Positions 1 to 7,672 of a DNA stretch of 64,000 nt are shown in pieces; the first letter of the stretch is position 1; each line of letters begins with the position of its first letter. The notes below the pieces were generated by a model. It was not told where the DNA came from. It ran no database searches and worked only from the letters and a program-made list of their open reading frames with translations. The position numbers and the translations under genes were made by a program. Origin of the DNA: UBA1952 sp965200035 (GTDB lineage Bacteria; Bacteroidota; Bacteroidia; Chitinophagales; Chitinophagaceae); assembly GCA_965200035.1 (NCBI GenBank), contig OZ241334.1, positions 744,001 through 808,000 of the forward strand, given 5' to 3'.

Positions 1-166
1 AAGCGGATGCTGTGCTGTCATCCTCATCCAGTCCTGCTTTTGGCGCAGGTCTGTATAATATCTTATAGCCGAGCCATGCGGCCAACATGCAGATCAGGGT
101 ATTTTGCGTGAGCGGATTGAACTGCAGGTAATATCGGATGCGCTGTCTGAGGTATCTCCACTTCAT
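1..166 (-). CDS. Partial hypothetical membrane protein (N-terminus only)
   Basis: An open frame on the minus strand begins with ATG at 166 and is still open at base 1, so only the first 55 codons are visible. The N-terminus is strongly basic (MKWRYLRQRIRYY), followed by a hydrophobic stretch at about residues 24-38 (LICMLAAWLGYKILY) and then an acidic region with DEDD. This suggests a short cytoplasmic start and one membrane helix. It is divergent from panD. I do not recognise the family. The absence of stops, the ATG and the membrane-protein pattern support a real gene, but the visible part is short. Confidence 0.5.
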   Translation of the reverse strand, partial: MKWRYLRQRIRYYLQFNPLTQNTLICMLAAWLGYKILYRPAPKAGLDEDDSTASA

Positions 167-315
167 CGGGAATGCGGCAAGGGAAAAGGATGAATATTTA
201 AATATCCTGTAAAATAATCAGGCCCGCCGGAATGAGGGTGTTAAAAGATTTTTTGCTGATTCCCTCAACGATTCGATAAATGCCCGTAAATTTTTTAATC
301 CCCCAACCAATCCGT

Positions 316-323
316 TAACTTTG
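316..323 (+). promoter_or_regulatory. Bacteroidota -7 box of panD
   Basis: TAACTTTG matches the Bacteroidota -7 consensus TAnnTTTG exactly. Only 7 bases separate it from the panD ATG at 331, so a transcript starting at the usual distance would begin at or next to the start codon. Confidence 0.6.
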
Positions 324-330
324 CGCCGCC

Positions 331-675
331 ATGCAGATAGAAGTTTTAAAATCAAAAATCCACCGGGTAAAGATCACGGAGGCCAACCTGCACTATATCG
401 GCAGCATCACCATTGATGAAGCCCTGATGGAAGCCGCTAACCTGATCGAGCACGAAAAGGTGCAGATAGTGGATATTGACAATGGTACCCGCCTGGAAAC
501 CTATGTGATCAAAGGCACGCGCGGATCGGGCATGATCTGCATGAACGGGCCTGCCGCACGCGCGGTTCAGGTAGGCGATACTATCATTATTATGTCGTTT
601 GCTACTATGGATTTTGAAGAGGCAAAAACCTTTAAGCCATCCGTAATTTTCCCGAAGGAAGATAACAGACTCTAA
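331..675 (+). CDS. panD: Aspartate 1-decarboxylase proenzyme
   Basis: PanD decarboxylates L-aspartate to beta-alanine for pantothenate and coenzyme A synthesis in the cytoplasm. The 114-residue length is normal for bacterial PanD. Gly24-Ser25 in the HYIGS segment is the self-cleavage site that creates the pyruvoyl group on Ser25. Other residues conserved in the family are present: Lys9, His11, Tyr22, Arg54, Thr57-Tyr58 and Asn72-Gly73. The ATG at 331 directly follows a -7 promoter box, which fixes the start. It is 21 bp upstream of a membrane protein gene on the same strand. panB and panC are not in the window. Confidence 0.97.
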   Translation: MQIEVLKSKIHRVKITEANLHYIGSITIDEALMEAANLIEHEKVQIVDIDNGTRLETYVIKGTRGSGMICMNGPAARAVQVGDTIIIMSFATMDFEEAKTFKPSVIFPKEDNRL

Positions 676-696
676 GCATTACCTTTATCACCGTTT

Positions 697-1710
697 ATGA
701 ATCGCAAAACGGTAATTACCCTTATTCAGGTAGTCGTTTTCATAGGGTTGGCGGTGTTCCTTATTGTGTGGCAACTGGGCAAGATGACCCATGTGCAGCG
801 CGATGATATGGTCGACTCCATCCTGAGTGCAAACCTCTGGTACCTGGCGCCGGTGGCGGTTGTAGGCTTCTTCGCCCACTATTTCCGTGCGCTGCGCTGG
901 AAGCTTCTGCTTGAGCCGCTTGAGATCAGGCCTACCAATGCCAATACTTTTTTTGCCGTGATGATCGGATATCTGGTCAATACACTGCTGCCCCGCTTTG
1001 GTGAAGTAGCCAAATGCACGGTGCTCGCCAAATACGAAAAGGTGCCTGCCGATAAAATGGTGGGAACGATCGTTGCCGAGCGGGCGTGGGATCTGGTATG
1101 TCTCATCATCATCATGGTGCTCAGCTTAGGCCTGCAGGCCAGTGTGATCGGCTCTTACGCGGCAGACCTGCTGAGCAAGCTCAGAAATGGCAATGGCCAT
1201 AAGCTGCTGTATGGTTTACTCATCCTTGCAGTGCTGATCGCCCTGTTCCTCTTTACATACCAGCGCATTAAAAAAACAAAAGTCGGTCAGGCAATCAAAG
1301 GCATTGGCGATGGCGTGAAGTCGATCATGCACATGAAGCGCCGGGTGCTGTTTGTAGTCTATACATTTGCAATCTGGGGCTGTTATCTGCTCATGATTAT
1401 GCTCGGGCTTTGGGGTGTGCCGCCTACGGCTGAGCTGGGCTGGCTGGTAGGCCTAACGGTACTTTCCTTCGGCTCCATAAGTATGATCATTACTCCGGGC
1501 GGACTGGGCTCTTATCCTCCGATCATTGCTGCTATCCTTTTACTTTATGGCGTCAGCGAACCGGGCGGACTGGCTTTTGGCTGGGTGGCCTGGTCGGTGC
1601 AGACTGCTGTGATTGTGCTTTTTGGTATTCTGTCGCTCATTCTTTTACCACTTTTAAACCGTACGCCTCATGATGCACAAACTGCAATGGATACAACGCA
1701 AAATCCATAG
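697..1710 (+). CDS. YbhN/UPF0104-type integral membrane protein (lysylphosphatidylglycerol synthase TM family)
   Basis: This 337-residue protein has about eight hydrophobic segments (near residues 7-25, 48-66, 83-95, 130-148, 171-188, 216-236, 250-272 and 296-320) and the family motif RFGEVAKC after the third. It resembles the membrane domain shared by MprF-type lysylphosphatidylglycerol synthases and YbhN proteins. No soluble aminoacyl-transferase domain follows, so it is not a complete MprF. Members of this family are thought to handle lipids or lipid-linked substrates, but the substrate cannot be told here. It overlaps the next gene by 41 bp, suggesting one transcript with panD and the heptose adenylyltransferase. 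Confidence 0.85.
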   Translation: MNRKTVITLIQVVVFIGLAVFLIVWQLGKMTHVQRDDMVDSILSANLWYLAPVAVVGFFAHYFRALRWKLLLEPLEIRPTNANTFFAVMIGYLVNTLLPRFGEVAKCTVLAKYEKVPADKMVGTIVAERAWDLVCLIIIMVLSLGLQASVIGSYAADLLSKLRNGNGHKLLYGLLILAVLIALFLFTYQRIKKTKVGQAIKGIGDGVKSIMHMKRRVLFVVYTFAIWGCYLLMIMLGLWGVPPTAELGWLVGLTVLSFGSISMIITPGGLGSYPPIIAAILLLYGVSEPGGLAFGWVAWSVQTAVIVLFGILSLILLPLLNRTPHDAQTAMDTTQNP

Positions 1711-2164
1711 CCGGCAAACCCTGGTCAGGCAATGCAATATATGGCGGCAGTCGAGCAGCAGGATTGTGTTTACCAATGGCTGTTTCGATATTCTGCATCA
1801 TGGTCACCTGGATTATCTGGCACGAGCTGCTGATTACGGCAATGTGCTGGTGGTAGGAGTAAATACCGATGCTTCCGTTCGCAAATTAAAAGGTCCGGAC
1901 CGGCCGGTAACTTCAGAAAGCGACCGCGCTTTTCAACTGGCATCATTGCTCTGTGTGGATGCAGTCTGCCTGTTTGAAGAAGAAACTCCGCTGTCGCTGA
2001 TTGAAACTATAAAACCGGATGTATTGGTCAAAGGCGGCGATTATACCATAGACCGGATTGTGGGTGCTGATTTTGTGCAACAAAATGGCGGCTCTGTAGA
2101 GATCATTCCTTTTGTGCAGGGTTATTCCACCACGGGCCTGATTGAGCGCATACGCACGCTTTAA
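1670..2164 (+). CDS. rfaE2: D-glycero-beta-D-manno-heptose 1-phosphate adenylyltransferase (RfaE2 type)
   Basis: A 164-residue cytidylyltransferase-fold enzyme that would join AMP to heptose 1-phosphate, giving ADP-heptose for lipopolysaccharide cores. The nucleotide-binding segment FTNGCFDILHHGHLDYL (residues 34-50) contains the HxGH signature at His43-Gly45-His46. The VKGGDY motif (about 120-125) and the YSTTGLIERI ending are characteristic of the C-terminal half of HldE. The sugar-kinase half found in fused HldE proteins is absent, so a separate kinase must be elsewhere. The ATG at 1670 lies inside the end of the preceding gene, typical of translational coupling. A related glycerol-phosphate cytidylyltransferase role is possible but fits the motifs less well. 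Confidence 0.9.
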   Translation: MMHKLQWIQRKIHSRQTLVRQCNIWRQSSSRIVFTNGCFDILHHGHLDYLARAADYGNVLVVGVNTDASVRKLKGPDRPVTSESDRAFQLASLLCVDAVCLFEEETPLSLIETIKPDVLVKGGDYTIDRIVGADFVQQNGGSVEIIPFVQGYSTTGLIERIRTL

Positions 2165-2206
2165 GCAGATCAATCATTCTGTTACCCCATCATCTGTAGC
2201 ATCCGA

Positions 2207-3268
2207 ATGAATATCGACTATCTGATCATCGGCCAGGGCATCAGCGGCACATTGCTCAGCTATGAGCTAATGAAGGCCGGAAAAAAAGTATTGGTCATTG
2301 ATGTTGCACAGCCTGATACCGCCAGCAAAATAGCCAGCGGAGTCATTAATCCGGTAACGGGTAAAAAGTTCGTCACTACCTGGATGGCGGGCACATTAAT
2401 GCGGCATGCCACCATTTGTTATGAAGAGCTGCGCCAGCTGCTCGGCAGAAATTTCCTGTACCGGCGCGATGTGCTGAATTTTCACCCAACACAAGAGGCA
2501 GCAACGCTTTTTGAAGCGCGGGAAACTGAGGATGATGCTTATCTCCATTTTGTCAACAACACAGATTCTTACGCCAGTCTATTTCATTTCGACTATGGAA
2601 TTGGTGCCGTTAACCCGTGCTATATTGTAGAGGTGAGCAATCTGCTTCATTACTGGCGTCAATACCTCACCGATCAGGAAGCATTGCTGGAAGAAAATTT
2701 CGCATTAGGTGACTGTATTGTTGACTGCAATCATGTGTTGTATAAAAATATTCAGGCATCGAAGATCATTTTTTGCCAGGGCGCTGCCGATATTCATAAT
2801 CCCTATTTTACCCGGCTGAATTTTCAGCTCAATAAAGGTGAAGCCATCATTGCCCGGATACTTTCTTTGCCGCAGGATCATATCTATAAGCACGGGCCGC
2901 TCAGCATCGTTCCCTGGCAGGATGATCTGTTTTGGATTGGCAGCACCTTTGACCGTGAGTACACGGATGAATTGCCTACTGAAGCTTTTCGTAAACTGGT
3001 GGAGCATACGCTGAAAGGCTGGCTGAAAATCCCTTACAGCATCGTTGATCATTTGGCGGCTATCCGCCCGGCCACAGGTGGACAGAAGCCTTTTATCGGC
3101 CTTCATCCGCTTTATCCTTCTGTGGGTATCTTTAACGGCATGGGCAGCAAAGGCTGCAGTCTCGCGCCTTATTTTGCAAAGCAATTCACTAATTATTTGT
3201 TGCACGATACACCGCTTAATCCGGAAGCAGATATTCAGCGTTTTGCCAGGATTTTAAGCCGCTCTTAA
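2207..3268 (+). CDS. NAD(P)/FAD-dependent oxidoreductase, DAO family
   Basis: A 353-residue flavoprotein of the D-amino-acid oxidase/glycine oxidase fold. The FAD-binding Rossmann motif GQGISG is at residues 9-14, followed by an acidic strand end (VLVID). The C-terminus has the second glycine-rich segment (GIFNGMGSKGCSLAP) that closes over FAD in this family. The substrate cannot be inferred; amine or imino-acid oxidation or a tRNA-modification-type reaction like MnmC are possibilities. It follows the adenylyltransferase by 42 bp on the same strand. No signal peptide is seen, so it should be cytoplasmic. Confidence 0.85.
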   Translation: MNIDYLIIGQGISGTLLSYELMKAGKKVLVIDVAQPDTASKIASGVINPVTGKKFVTTWMAGTLMRHATICYEELRQLLGRNFLYRRDVLNFHPTQEAATLFEARETEDDAYLHFVNNTDSYASLFHFDYGIGAVNPCYIVEVSNLLHYWRQYLTDQEALLEENFALGDCIVDCNHVLYKNIQASKIIFCQGAADIHNPYFTRLNFQLNKGEAIIARILSLPQDHIYKHGPLSIVPWQDDLFWIGSTFDREYTDELPTEAFRKLVEHTLKGWLKIPYSIVDHLAAIRPATGGQKPFIGLHPLYPSVGIFNGMGSKGCSLAPYFAKQFTNYLLHDTPLNPEADIQRFARILSRS

Positions 3269-3374
3269 TTCATCTCTTTAAAGAAAAAAGATTATCGATA
3301 CAGCCAATCATATACAGGAGCAATATGGATTTAACTGGCCGGGAAAGCTTGCAGCGGCAGCATGGGCTGACAGC

Positions 3375-4565
3375 TTGCCTTGTTGTACGTTGCAGCACGA
3401 AAACAATAAGCCTGCCACGCTAGATAATTCACAGCATGTATTTATTGAAGGCGAAAATAGCGAAGCTTTAAAGCTGTTGCAGCCATCATTGAATGGTAAG
3501 GTGAAGATGATCTATATAGATCCGCCCTACAATACCGGCAATTCATCTTTTGCTTACGCAGATAATTTTAAAAAAACTCGGCGCAGTAAAAAAATTCCGC
3601 AAAACGACAATATGCATTCCGGCTGGTTATCTATGATGTACACCCGGATGCTGCTGGCGCATCCGCTGTTACAGGAAGATGGGGTGCTTTTCGTGTCGAT
3701 CGATGATAACGAAGCACCGCACCTGCGGATGATGCTGGATGAAATTTTTGGTGAGCATAATTTTATAGGACAGGCAATCTGGGTAAATCGTATTACACCG
3801 AATGATGCTGCTGCCAATTTCGCTACGGATCATGAGTATATTTTGATTTATGCGAAAGACAAGCGATTGTGCCGTTTTAAAGGCATAAGCAAAGATCTCA
3901 GCAACTACCGGAATAAAGATCAGGATGCGCGCGGCCCGTGGATGCCGGATAATCCATCTGCAGCCAGTGGCGATGATTCATATCGTTTTCCCATCACTAA
4001 TCCCAATACCGGTCAGCAATATCTCCCGCCAAAGGGCCGCTATTGGGCGTTTGCGCATGCGCGCGTGCCTGAGTGGACGAAAAGCGGCAAGCTGGTATTC
4101 CCGAAGGAAGACAGAAAAAATTTTCTGCTTAAAAAATACCGGTCAGAGCTGCGCAGCGAGCTGAAGCCGATGAGCTCGGTAATCAATGGCATACTTACTG
4201 CTGCCGGCACTAAAGAATTAAAAGCTTTATTTGAGGGCGAAAGTCCGTTCCGTTTTCCCAAACCGGTTGCGCTGATCCGTCATTTAATTGAGCAGGCTAC
4301 GGCGGAAGAAGATATTGTTCTTGACTTTTTTGCCGGATCGGGCACCACGGCTCATGCCGTGCTGGAGCTGAATGCCGAAATGCATTCCAATCGCCGGTTT
4401 ATCTGCATTCAGATGCCGGAGGCCAATAGTGGAAAAGATGCTGCCCTTCGCACCAGGTATCCTTTCGTATCGGACGTTACCAAAGCCAGAATTGAACGGG
4501 CTTTAGCGCTTTATTCTCCTGAGCGCTCTGTATGTTGTAGCTATTTTAAGGTAACTATTGCTTAA
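3375..4565 (+). CDS. Type III-like site-specific DNA-methyltransferase (Mod), orphan
   Basis: An adenine-N6 or cytosine-N4 amino-methyltransferase of the beta class. The catalytic DPPY is at residues 49-52 (MIYIDPPYNTG). The S-adenosylmethionine motif FAGSG (VLDFFAGSGTTAHAV) lies about 270 residues later, with the target recognition region between them. The coordinates use the first conventional start, a TTG at 3375. However, the frame is open back to 3282 and encodes EQYGFNWPGK, a block conserved in type III Mod proteins, so the true start is probably upstream at a rare codon (ATT at 3291 is one candidate) or the N-terminus has been lost. Typical Mod proteins have about 100 further N-terminal residues. 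No Res helicase-nuclease is adjacent, so this looks like an orphan or remnant. Confidence 0.85.
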   Translation: MPCCTLQHENNKPATLDNSQHVFIEGENSEALKLLQPSLNGKVKMIYIDPPYNTGNSSFAYADNFKKTRRSKKIPQNDNMHSGWLSMMYTRMLLAHPLLQEDGVLFVSIDDNEAPHLRMMLDEIFGEHNFIGQAIWVNRITPNDAAANFATDHEYILIYAKDKRLCRFKGISKDLSNYRNKDQDARGPWMPDNPSAASGDDSYRFPITNPNTGQQYLPPKGRYWAFAHARVPEWTKSGKLVFPKEDRKNFLLKKYRSELRSELKPMSSVINGILTAAGTKELKALFEGESPFRFPKPVALIRHLIEQATAEEDIVLDFFAGSGTTAHAVLELNAEMHSNRRFICIQMPEANSGKDAALRTRYPFVSDVTKARIERALALYSPERSVCCSYFKVTIA

Positions 4566-4576
4566 ATACCCGCTAT

Positions 4577-4605
4577 AAAAAATCCCTTGCTTTCAACAGG
4601 GGATT
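4577..4605 (-). terminator. Rho-independent terminator of the SurA-like gene
   Basis: On the minus strand AATCCCCTG, a 7-base loop and CAAGGGATT form a 9-bp stem with one G-T wobble, directly followed by a T run (bases 4582-4577). It sits just beyond the stop of the minus-strand gene ending at 4623, and between two convergent genes. Confidence 0.65.
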
Positions 4606-4622
4606 CTATCAAAAAGTTTGTG

Positions 4623-6005
4623 CTATTTCGATGCCGTCCGCTGTATCCATCGCTGTAGCTGCGGACAGGCTCCATAATCATTGCTGATCTTGAGGTAGTA
4701 AGTAGGCAGCTTGGCTTCAATCCATGCTTCAAGGTGCTTGTTCTGCTTCTGGCTGAGCGCTACGCCTTGTATCTTGCTGTAGTCATCTGCAAGATTGGCT
4801 TTGTGCGGTGAAGTACGGGACTTGAGCAATACAATCCGGCTCGATTGTTCGCCTTGTGCATTCCGGAACATCTGAGGCTGAGAAATCGCGCCCGGCTTGA
4901 GGCTGTCAATGCCCAGTGCCAGTGCAGGGTCCAGCTGATCTACTTCCAGCGAGGTAGAGTTGGTGCGACCATCGGCGATCATACCTCCGGTCATCTTACT
5001 TTGCAGGTCAGTGCTGTATTTACCTACTGCTTCCGCAAAAGATATTTTACCAGACATGATCTGCGAACGCACACTGTCCAGCCGCACCATCGCTGCCTGA
5101 TAGTCTGCCGGGGTATGCTGTGGTATAATGAGAATGTGTCGGATATCCACCTGATCACCTTTACGCTTCACCATCTGAATAATGTGGTAGCCAAAGGTGG
5201 TTTTTACAATCGGGGAAACTTCGCCGTTCTGCAGGCGGAATGCTGCTGTTACAAATTCTGCGGCAAAGCCGCCATCACGGGTCACGCCGGTATACAGGCC
5301 GCCATTGTCGCGGCTGCCGGGGTCCTGACTGTAAAGCCCGGCCATCGTTTCGAAGCTCTTGCCATCGGTTACGACCTGCTTGCGGATATCCGCCATTTGA
5401 TCATAAGCATATTTATCCAGTTCAGGACTTGTAGATGGATCTATCACGATCTGCCCGACTTCAACGGTTGCAGGAAAAAACGGAAGGCTGTCTTTGGGAA
5501 GGTTGCTGTAAAAAGCCGCTACTTCTGCCGGGGTAATCTTTACATTGGACAGCAGTTTGGTTTGTGTCTTTTCGGCCATTAGCTGTTCGCGCACGTTATC
5601 TTTCTGCTCGTCTTTCAATTGATACACGGTCTTGCCAGCCGCTTCTTCCAGCTTTTCACGGGAGCCATACATGCGGATGTAGTAGCGGATTTTATTATCA
5701 ATGTTTCCTTCCACTTCATCATCAGCCACCACAAGGCTATCACGCTCTGCCTGCTCTACAAACATCTTTTGCATGATGATCTGCTGAAGCATCTGGCACT
5801 TCATGGAATCAGTAAACTCAGCCGGGTTCTGCTGCTGTAGCTGAGTGATGTTCTGCTCCAGCTCTGACTGCAATACAATCCGGTTACGGCCTACCACTGC
5901 CAGGATCTTATCTGCCGAACGGCTTTCCTGCGCAGCAGCTACAATAGGCAATGCGCCGATGCATAGAATGGCAGCGGCAAAAAAGAAAAAACGCGAAAAT
6001 TTCAT
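4623..6005 (-). CDS. SurA-like periplasmic peptidyl-prolyl isomerase (two parvulin domains)
   Basis: A 460-residue exported folding factor for outer-membrane proteins. The start is taken at 6005, giving a clear signal peptide (MKFSRFFFFAAAILCIGALP, cleavage near AAAQ); an upstream start at 6059 would place 18 non-signal residues before it and lie upstream of the promoter. An N-terminal SurA-type helical domain (KILAVVGRNRIVLQSELEQNI) is followed by two parvulin domains, about residues 175-270 (GFAAEFVTAAFRL, TTFGYHIIQM) and 272-375 (VDIRHILI, FAEAVGKYS). The second lacks some typical residues and may be mainly structural, as in E. coli SurA. A -7 box lies 26 bp upstream. Confidence 0.88.
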   Translation of the reverse strand: MKFSRFFFFAAAILCIGALPIVAAAQESRSADKILAVVGRNRIVLQSELEQNITQLQQQNPAEFTDSMKCQMLQQIIMQKMFVEQAERDSLVVADDEVEGNIDNKIRYYIRMYGSREKLEEAAGKTVYQLKDEQKDNVREQLMAEKTQTKLLSNVKITPAEVAAFYSNLPKDSLPFFPATVEVGQIVIDPSTSPELDKYAYDQMADIRKQVVTDGKSFETMAGLYSQDPGSRDNGGLYTGVTRDGGFAAEFVTAAFRLQNGEVSPIVKTTFGYHIIQMVKRKGDQVDIRHILIIPQHTPADYQAAMVRLDSVRSQIMSGKISFAEAVGKYSTDLQSKMTGGMIADGRTNSTSLEVDQLDPALALGIDSLKPGAISQPQMFRNAQGEQSSRIVLLKSRTSPHKANLADDYSKIQGVALSQKQNKHLEAWIEAKLPTYYLKISNDYGACPQLQRWIQRTASK

Positions 6006-6031
6006 GAAAGATAGATGCGGATGCAAGGGGA

Positions 6032-6039
6032 CAAAAATA
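6032..6039 (-). promoter_or_regulatory. -7 box of the SurA-like gene
   Basis: TATTTTTG on the minus strand matches TAnnTTTG and lies 26 bases upstream of the ATG at 6005. It supports that start and gives the gene its own promoter in the 71-bp gap after the TPR gene. Confidence 0.55.
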
Positions 6040-6076
6040 GGTTTTTTAGCTGCGGACAACGATGTATCGCACCTTT

Positions 6077-7165
6077 TTAACGTTTGTATGGGTTTTGTGG
6101 AAACAGCCCTTTGGTCTTTCCCTCATTATAGGCATCATTGACAGATGGGCGTAGTGGATGCGTAGTTTGCCAGGTGGTAAGCGCCGGCATCGCCTCAGGG
6201 TGAAATCCTTTCCAGCTTTCAAAAAACTGGGCATTTTCCGCCTTGCCGAACAGCCATTGGTTGTACGCATCAAACTGACCATTGCGCAGCAAATCATCAT
6301 GATAAGAAAAAAGCGTGTATGGATATTTTGCAGCATAGGAGCCCATCCATTCAATGATAAAGCGGGACCGGAGCATCGTCAGATTTTCGGTGCTGACGCC
6401 ATCGCTCACTACCGGCGCCAGCTTCATGAGCGTTTGGCGCACAGCTTCTTCAAAACTATTGATCTTCACAGTTGCAGATGATCCGAACGATTTCACTTCT
6501 CTTGCGGCAGAAGTAACGTAAAGCTTTTTATAGGCCGCAAATAGCATTTTGCGGGTTTCATTGGCACGCGGCGTTTGTTGTTCCAGGTTGATAAATAGCT
6601 CGCCATACAGAATAGCCCATATGGTCTTGTTAGTAATCATATAAGTGCGGGCGGCTTCATAATAATTAACGCGGTAAGCAGGATCGGCTGAAATGCCGGA
6701 CAGCCATTGCTTCAGCGCCGCTTCTTCCTCATTATGATCGTCATAATATTTACCATAATCATGGTAAAGCATTCCCGAATGCGGGTATTTGCTCAGGCCT
6801 GCATCCAGTATTTTACGCCCTTTTTTATCTTCTTTTTCTGCAATCCTGCTGGAGGCTGCGATCTGGTAGCACTGCTCATCGGCACGGCCGCTTTCGATCA
6901 CCGGGTCGAGCGTTTTATCGGCCAGCTCATATTTTCCGGATAAATAATAGGCATTGCCCAGATCACGGTAGAGGATGACCACATCGGGAGCGAGGTTGAT
7001 GGCCTGCTCATAAATGGGAATGGCCTGCTTCAAATTGCCGGCAGAGAGATAGCTGCGCGCCTGATTGTACAGTTGCTCTACCTCGGGCGTTGGCCAGGTG
7101 ACGGACTGCGCCTGTACCGTACCGGCAGCAAATAATAAAAGGAGCGTATGGAATAGATATTTCAT
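6077..7165 (-). CDS. Exported tetratricopeptide-repeat protein
   Basis: A 362-residue protein with a signal peptide (MKYLFHTLLLLFAAGTVQAQ) when started at 7165. At least four TPR-like helix pairs fall between residues 25 and 200, for example LYNQARSYLSAGNLKQAIPI and LGNAYYLSGKYELADKTLDP. The C-terminal half has no recognised domain and ends in KGLFPQNPYKR. TPR proteins serve as binding scaffolds; the partner is unknown. It precedes the SurA-like gene on the same strand, so a role in envelope protein handling is plausible but unproven. Confidence 0.8.
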   Translation of the reverse strand: MKYLFHTLLLLFAAGTVQAQSVTWPTPEVEQLYNQARSYLSAGNLKQAIPIYEQAINLAPDVVILYRDLGNAYYLSGKYELADKTLDPVIESGRADEQCYQIAASSRIAEKEDKKGRKILDAGLSKYPHSGMLYHDYGKYYDDHNEEEAALKQWLSGISADPAYRVNYYEAARTYMITNKTIWAILYGELFINLEQQTPRANETRKMLFAAYKKLYVTSAAREVKSFGSSATVKINSFEEAVRQTLMKLAPVVSDGVSTENLTMLRSRFIIEWMGSYAAKYPYTLFSYHDDLLRNGQFDAYNQWLFGKAENAQFFESWKGFHPEAMPALTTWQTTHPLRPSVNDAYNEGKTKGLFPQNPYKR

Positions 7166-7181
7166 TATCGGATAGCGCGTG

Positions 7182-7189
7182 CAAAGGTA
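7182..7189 (-). promoter_or_regulatory. -7 box of the exported TPR gene
   Basis: TACCTTTG on the minus strand is an exact TAnnTTTG match 16 bases upstream of the ATG at 7165. Confidence 0.55.
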
Positions 7190-7240
7190 ATGTCTATTGA
7201 TGTTTAACATTTAATAATACCTTACAGAATCTGTTTCCAC

Positions 7241-7248
7241 TATTTTTG
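7241..7248 (+). promoter_or_regulatory. -7 box of the small exported protein gene
   Basis: TATTTTTG lies only 6 bases before the ATG at 7255, predicting a leaderless or almost leaderless transcript. Confidence 0.55.
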
Positions 7249-7254
7249 CAGGTA

Positions 7255-7572
7255 ATGAAGCCCTGGCTTGCCTGTATTCTGATGATCCTGTTTTCCTTTC
7301 AGGCGCTGCCTGTGAAGGAGCTGGGGAAGCTATTAGGCAAAAAAGCCATTCAGGAGCAGGTACAGGATGAATCAGGTGATACATCTGATGCTTCCAAGCA
7401 ATTTGCTGAAAAGGAAATTGAAAAACTGTTTGTACACTCCCAGGCTTTCCAGCTCACTACCCTTGTGGTGGAAGAGCAGGTAAAAGTAGCATTGCATCGT
7501 TTTCACTTCTTTGAAGACCATTTCCATCCGGACATTACTACACCGCCGCCGGATGCTGCCTTTTTCTCTTAA
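7255..7572 (+). CDS. Small exported protein of unknown function
   Basis: A 105-residue protein starting MKPWLACILMILFSFQALP, a likely signal peptide. The mature part is charged (DESGDTSDASKQFAEKEIEKL), contains a His/Phe-rich stretch (HRFHFFEDHFHP) and ends with PPPDAAFFS. I do not recognise a family. The ATG at 7255 is preferred to a TTG at 7246 because the promoter box ends at 7248. It precedes the SulP transporter by 100 bp on the same strand, but a functional link is not established. Confidence 0.6.
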   Translation: MKPWLACILMILFSFQALPVKELGKLLGKKAIQEQVQDESGDTSDASKQFAEKEIEKLFVHSQAFQLTTLVVEEQVKVALHRFHFFEDHFHPDITTPPPDAAFFS

Positions 7573-7672
7573 GGCATTTACTTTTTATTTCATTTCTTCC
7601 TGATGATGGTGCGCTCCGCGTGAGCGTTTCTCCTTCCCATCCTTGCCCTCTCCCCGGGTTTATCCAACTTTT

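Noticed and set aside
4845..5582. 245-codon plus-strand frame opposite the SurA-like gene
   Set aside because: It is antisense to clear parvulin domains and has no promoter or domain of its own.
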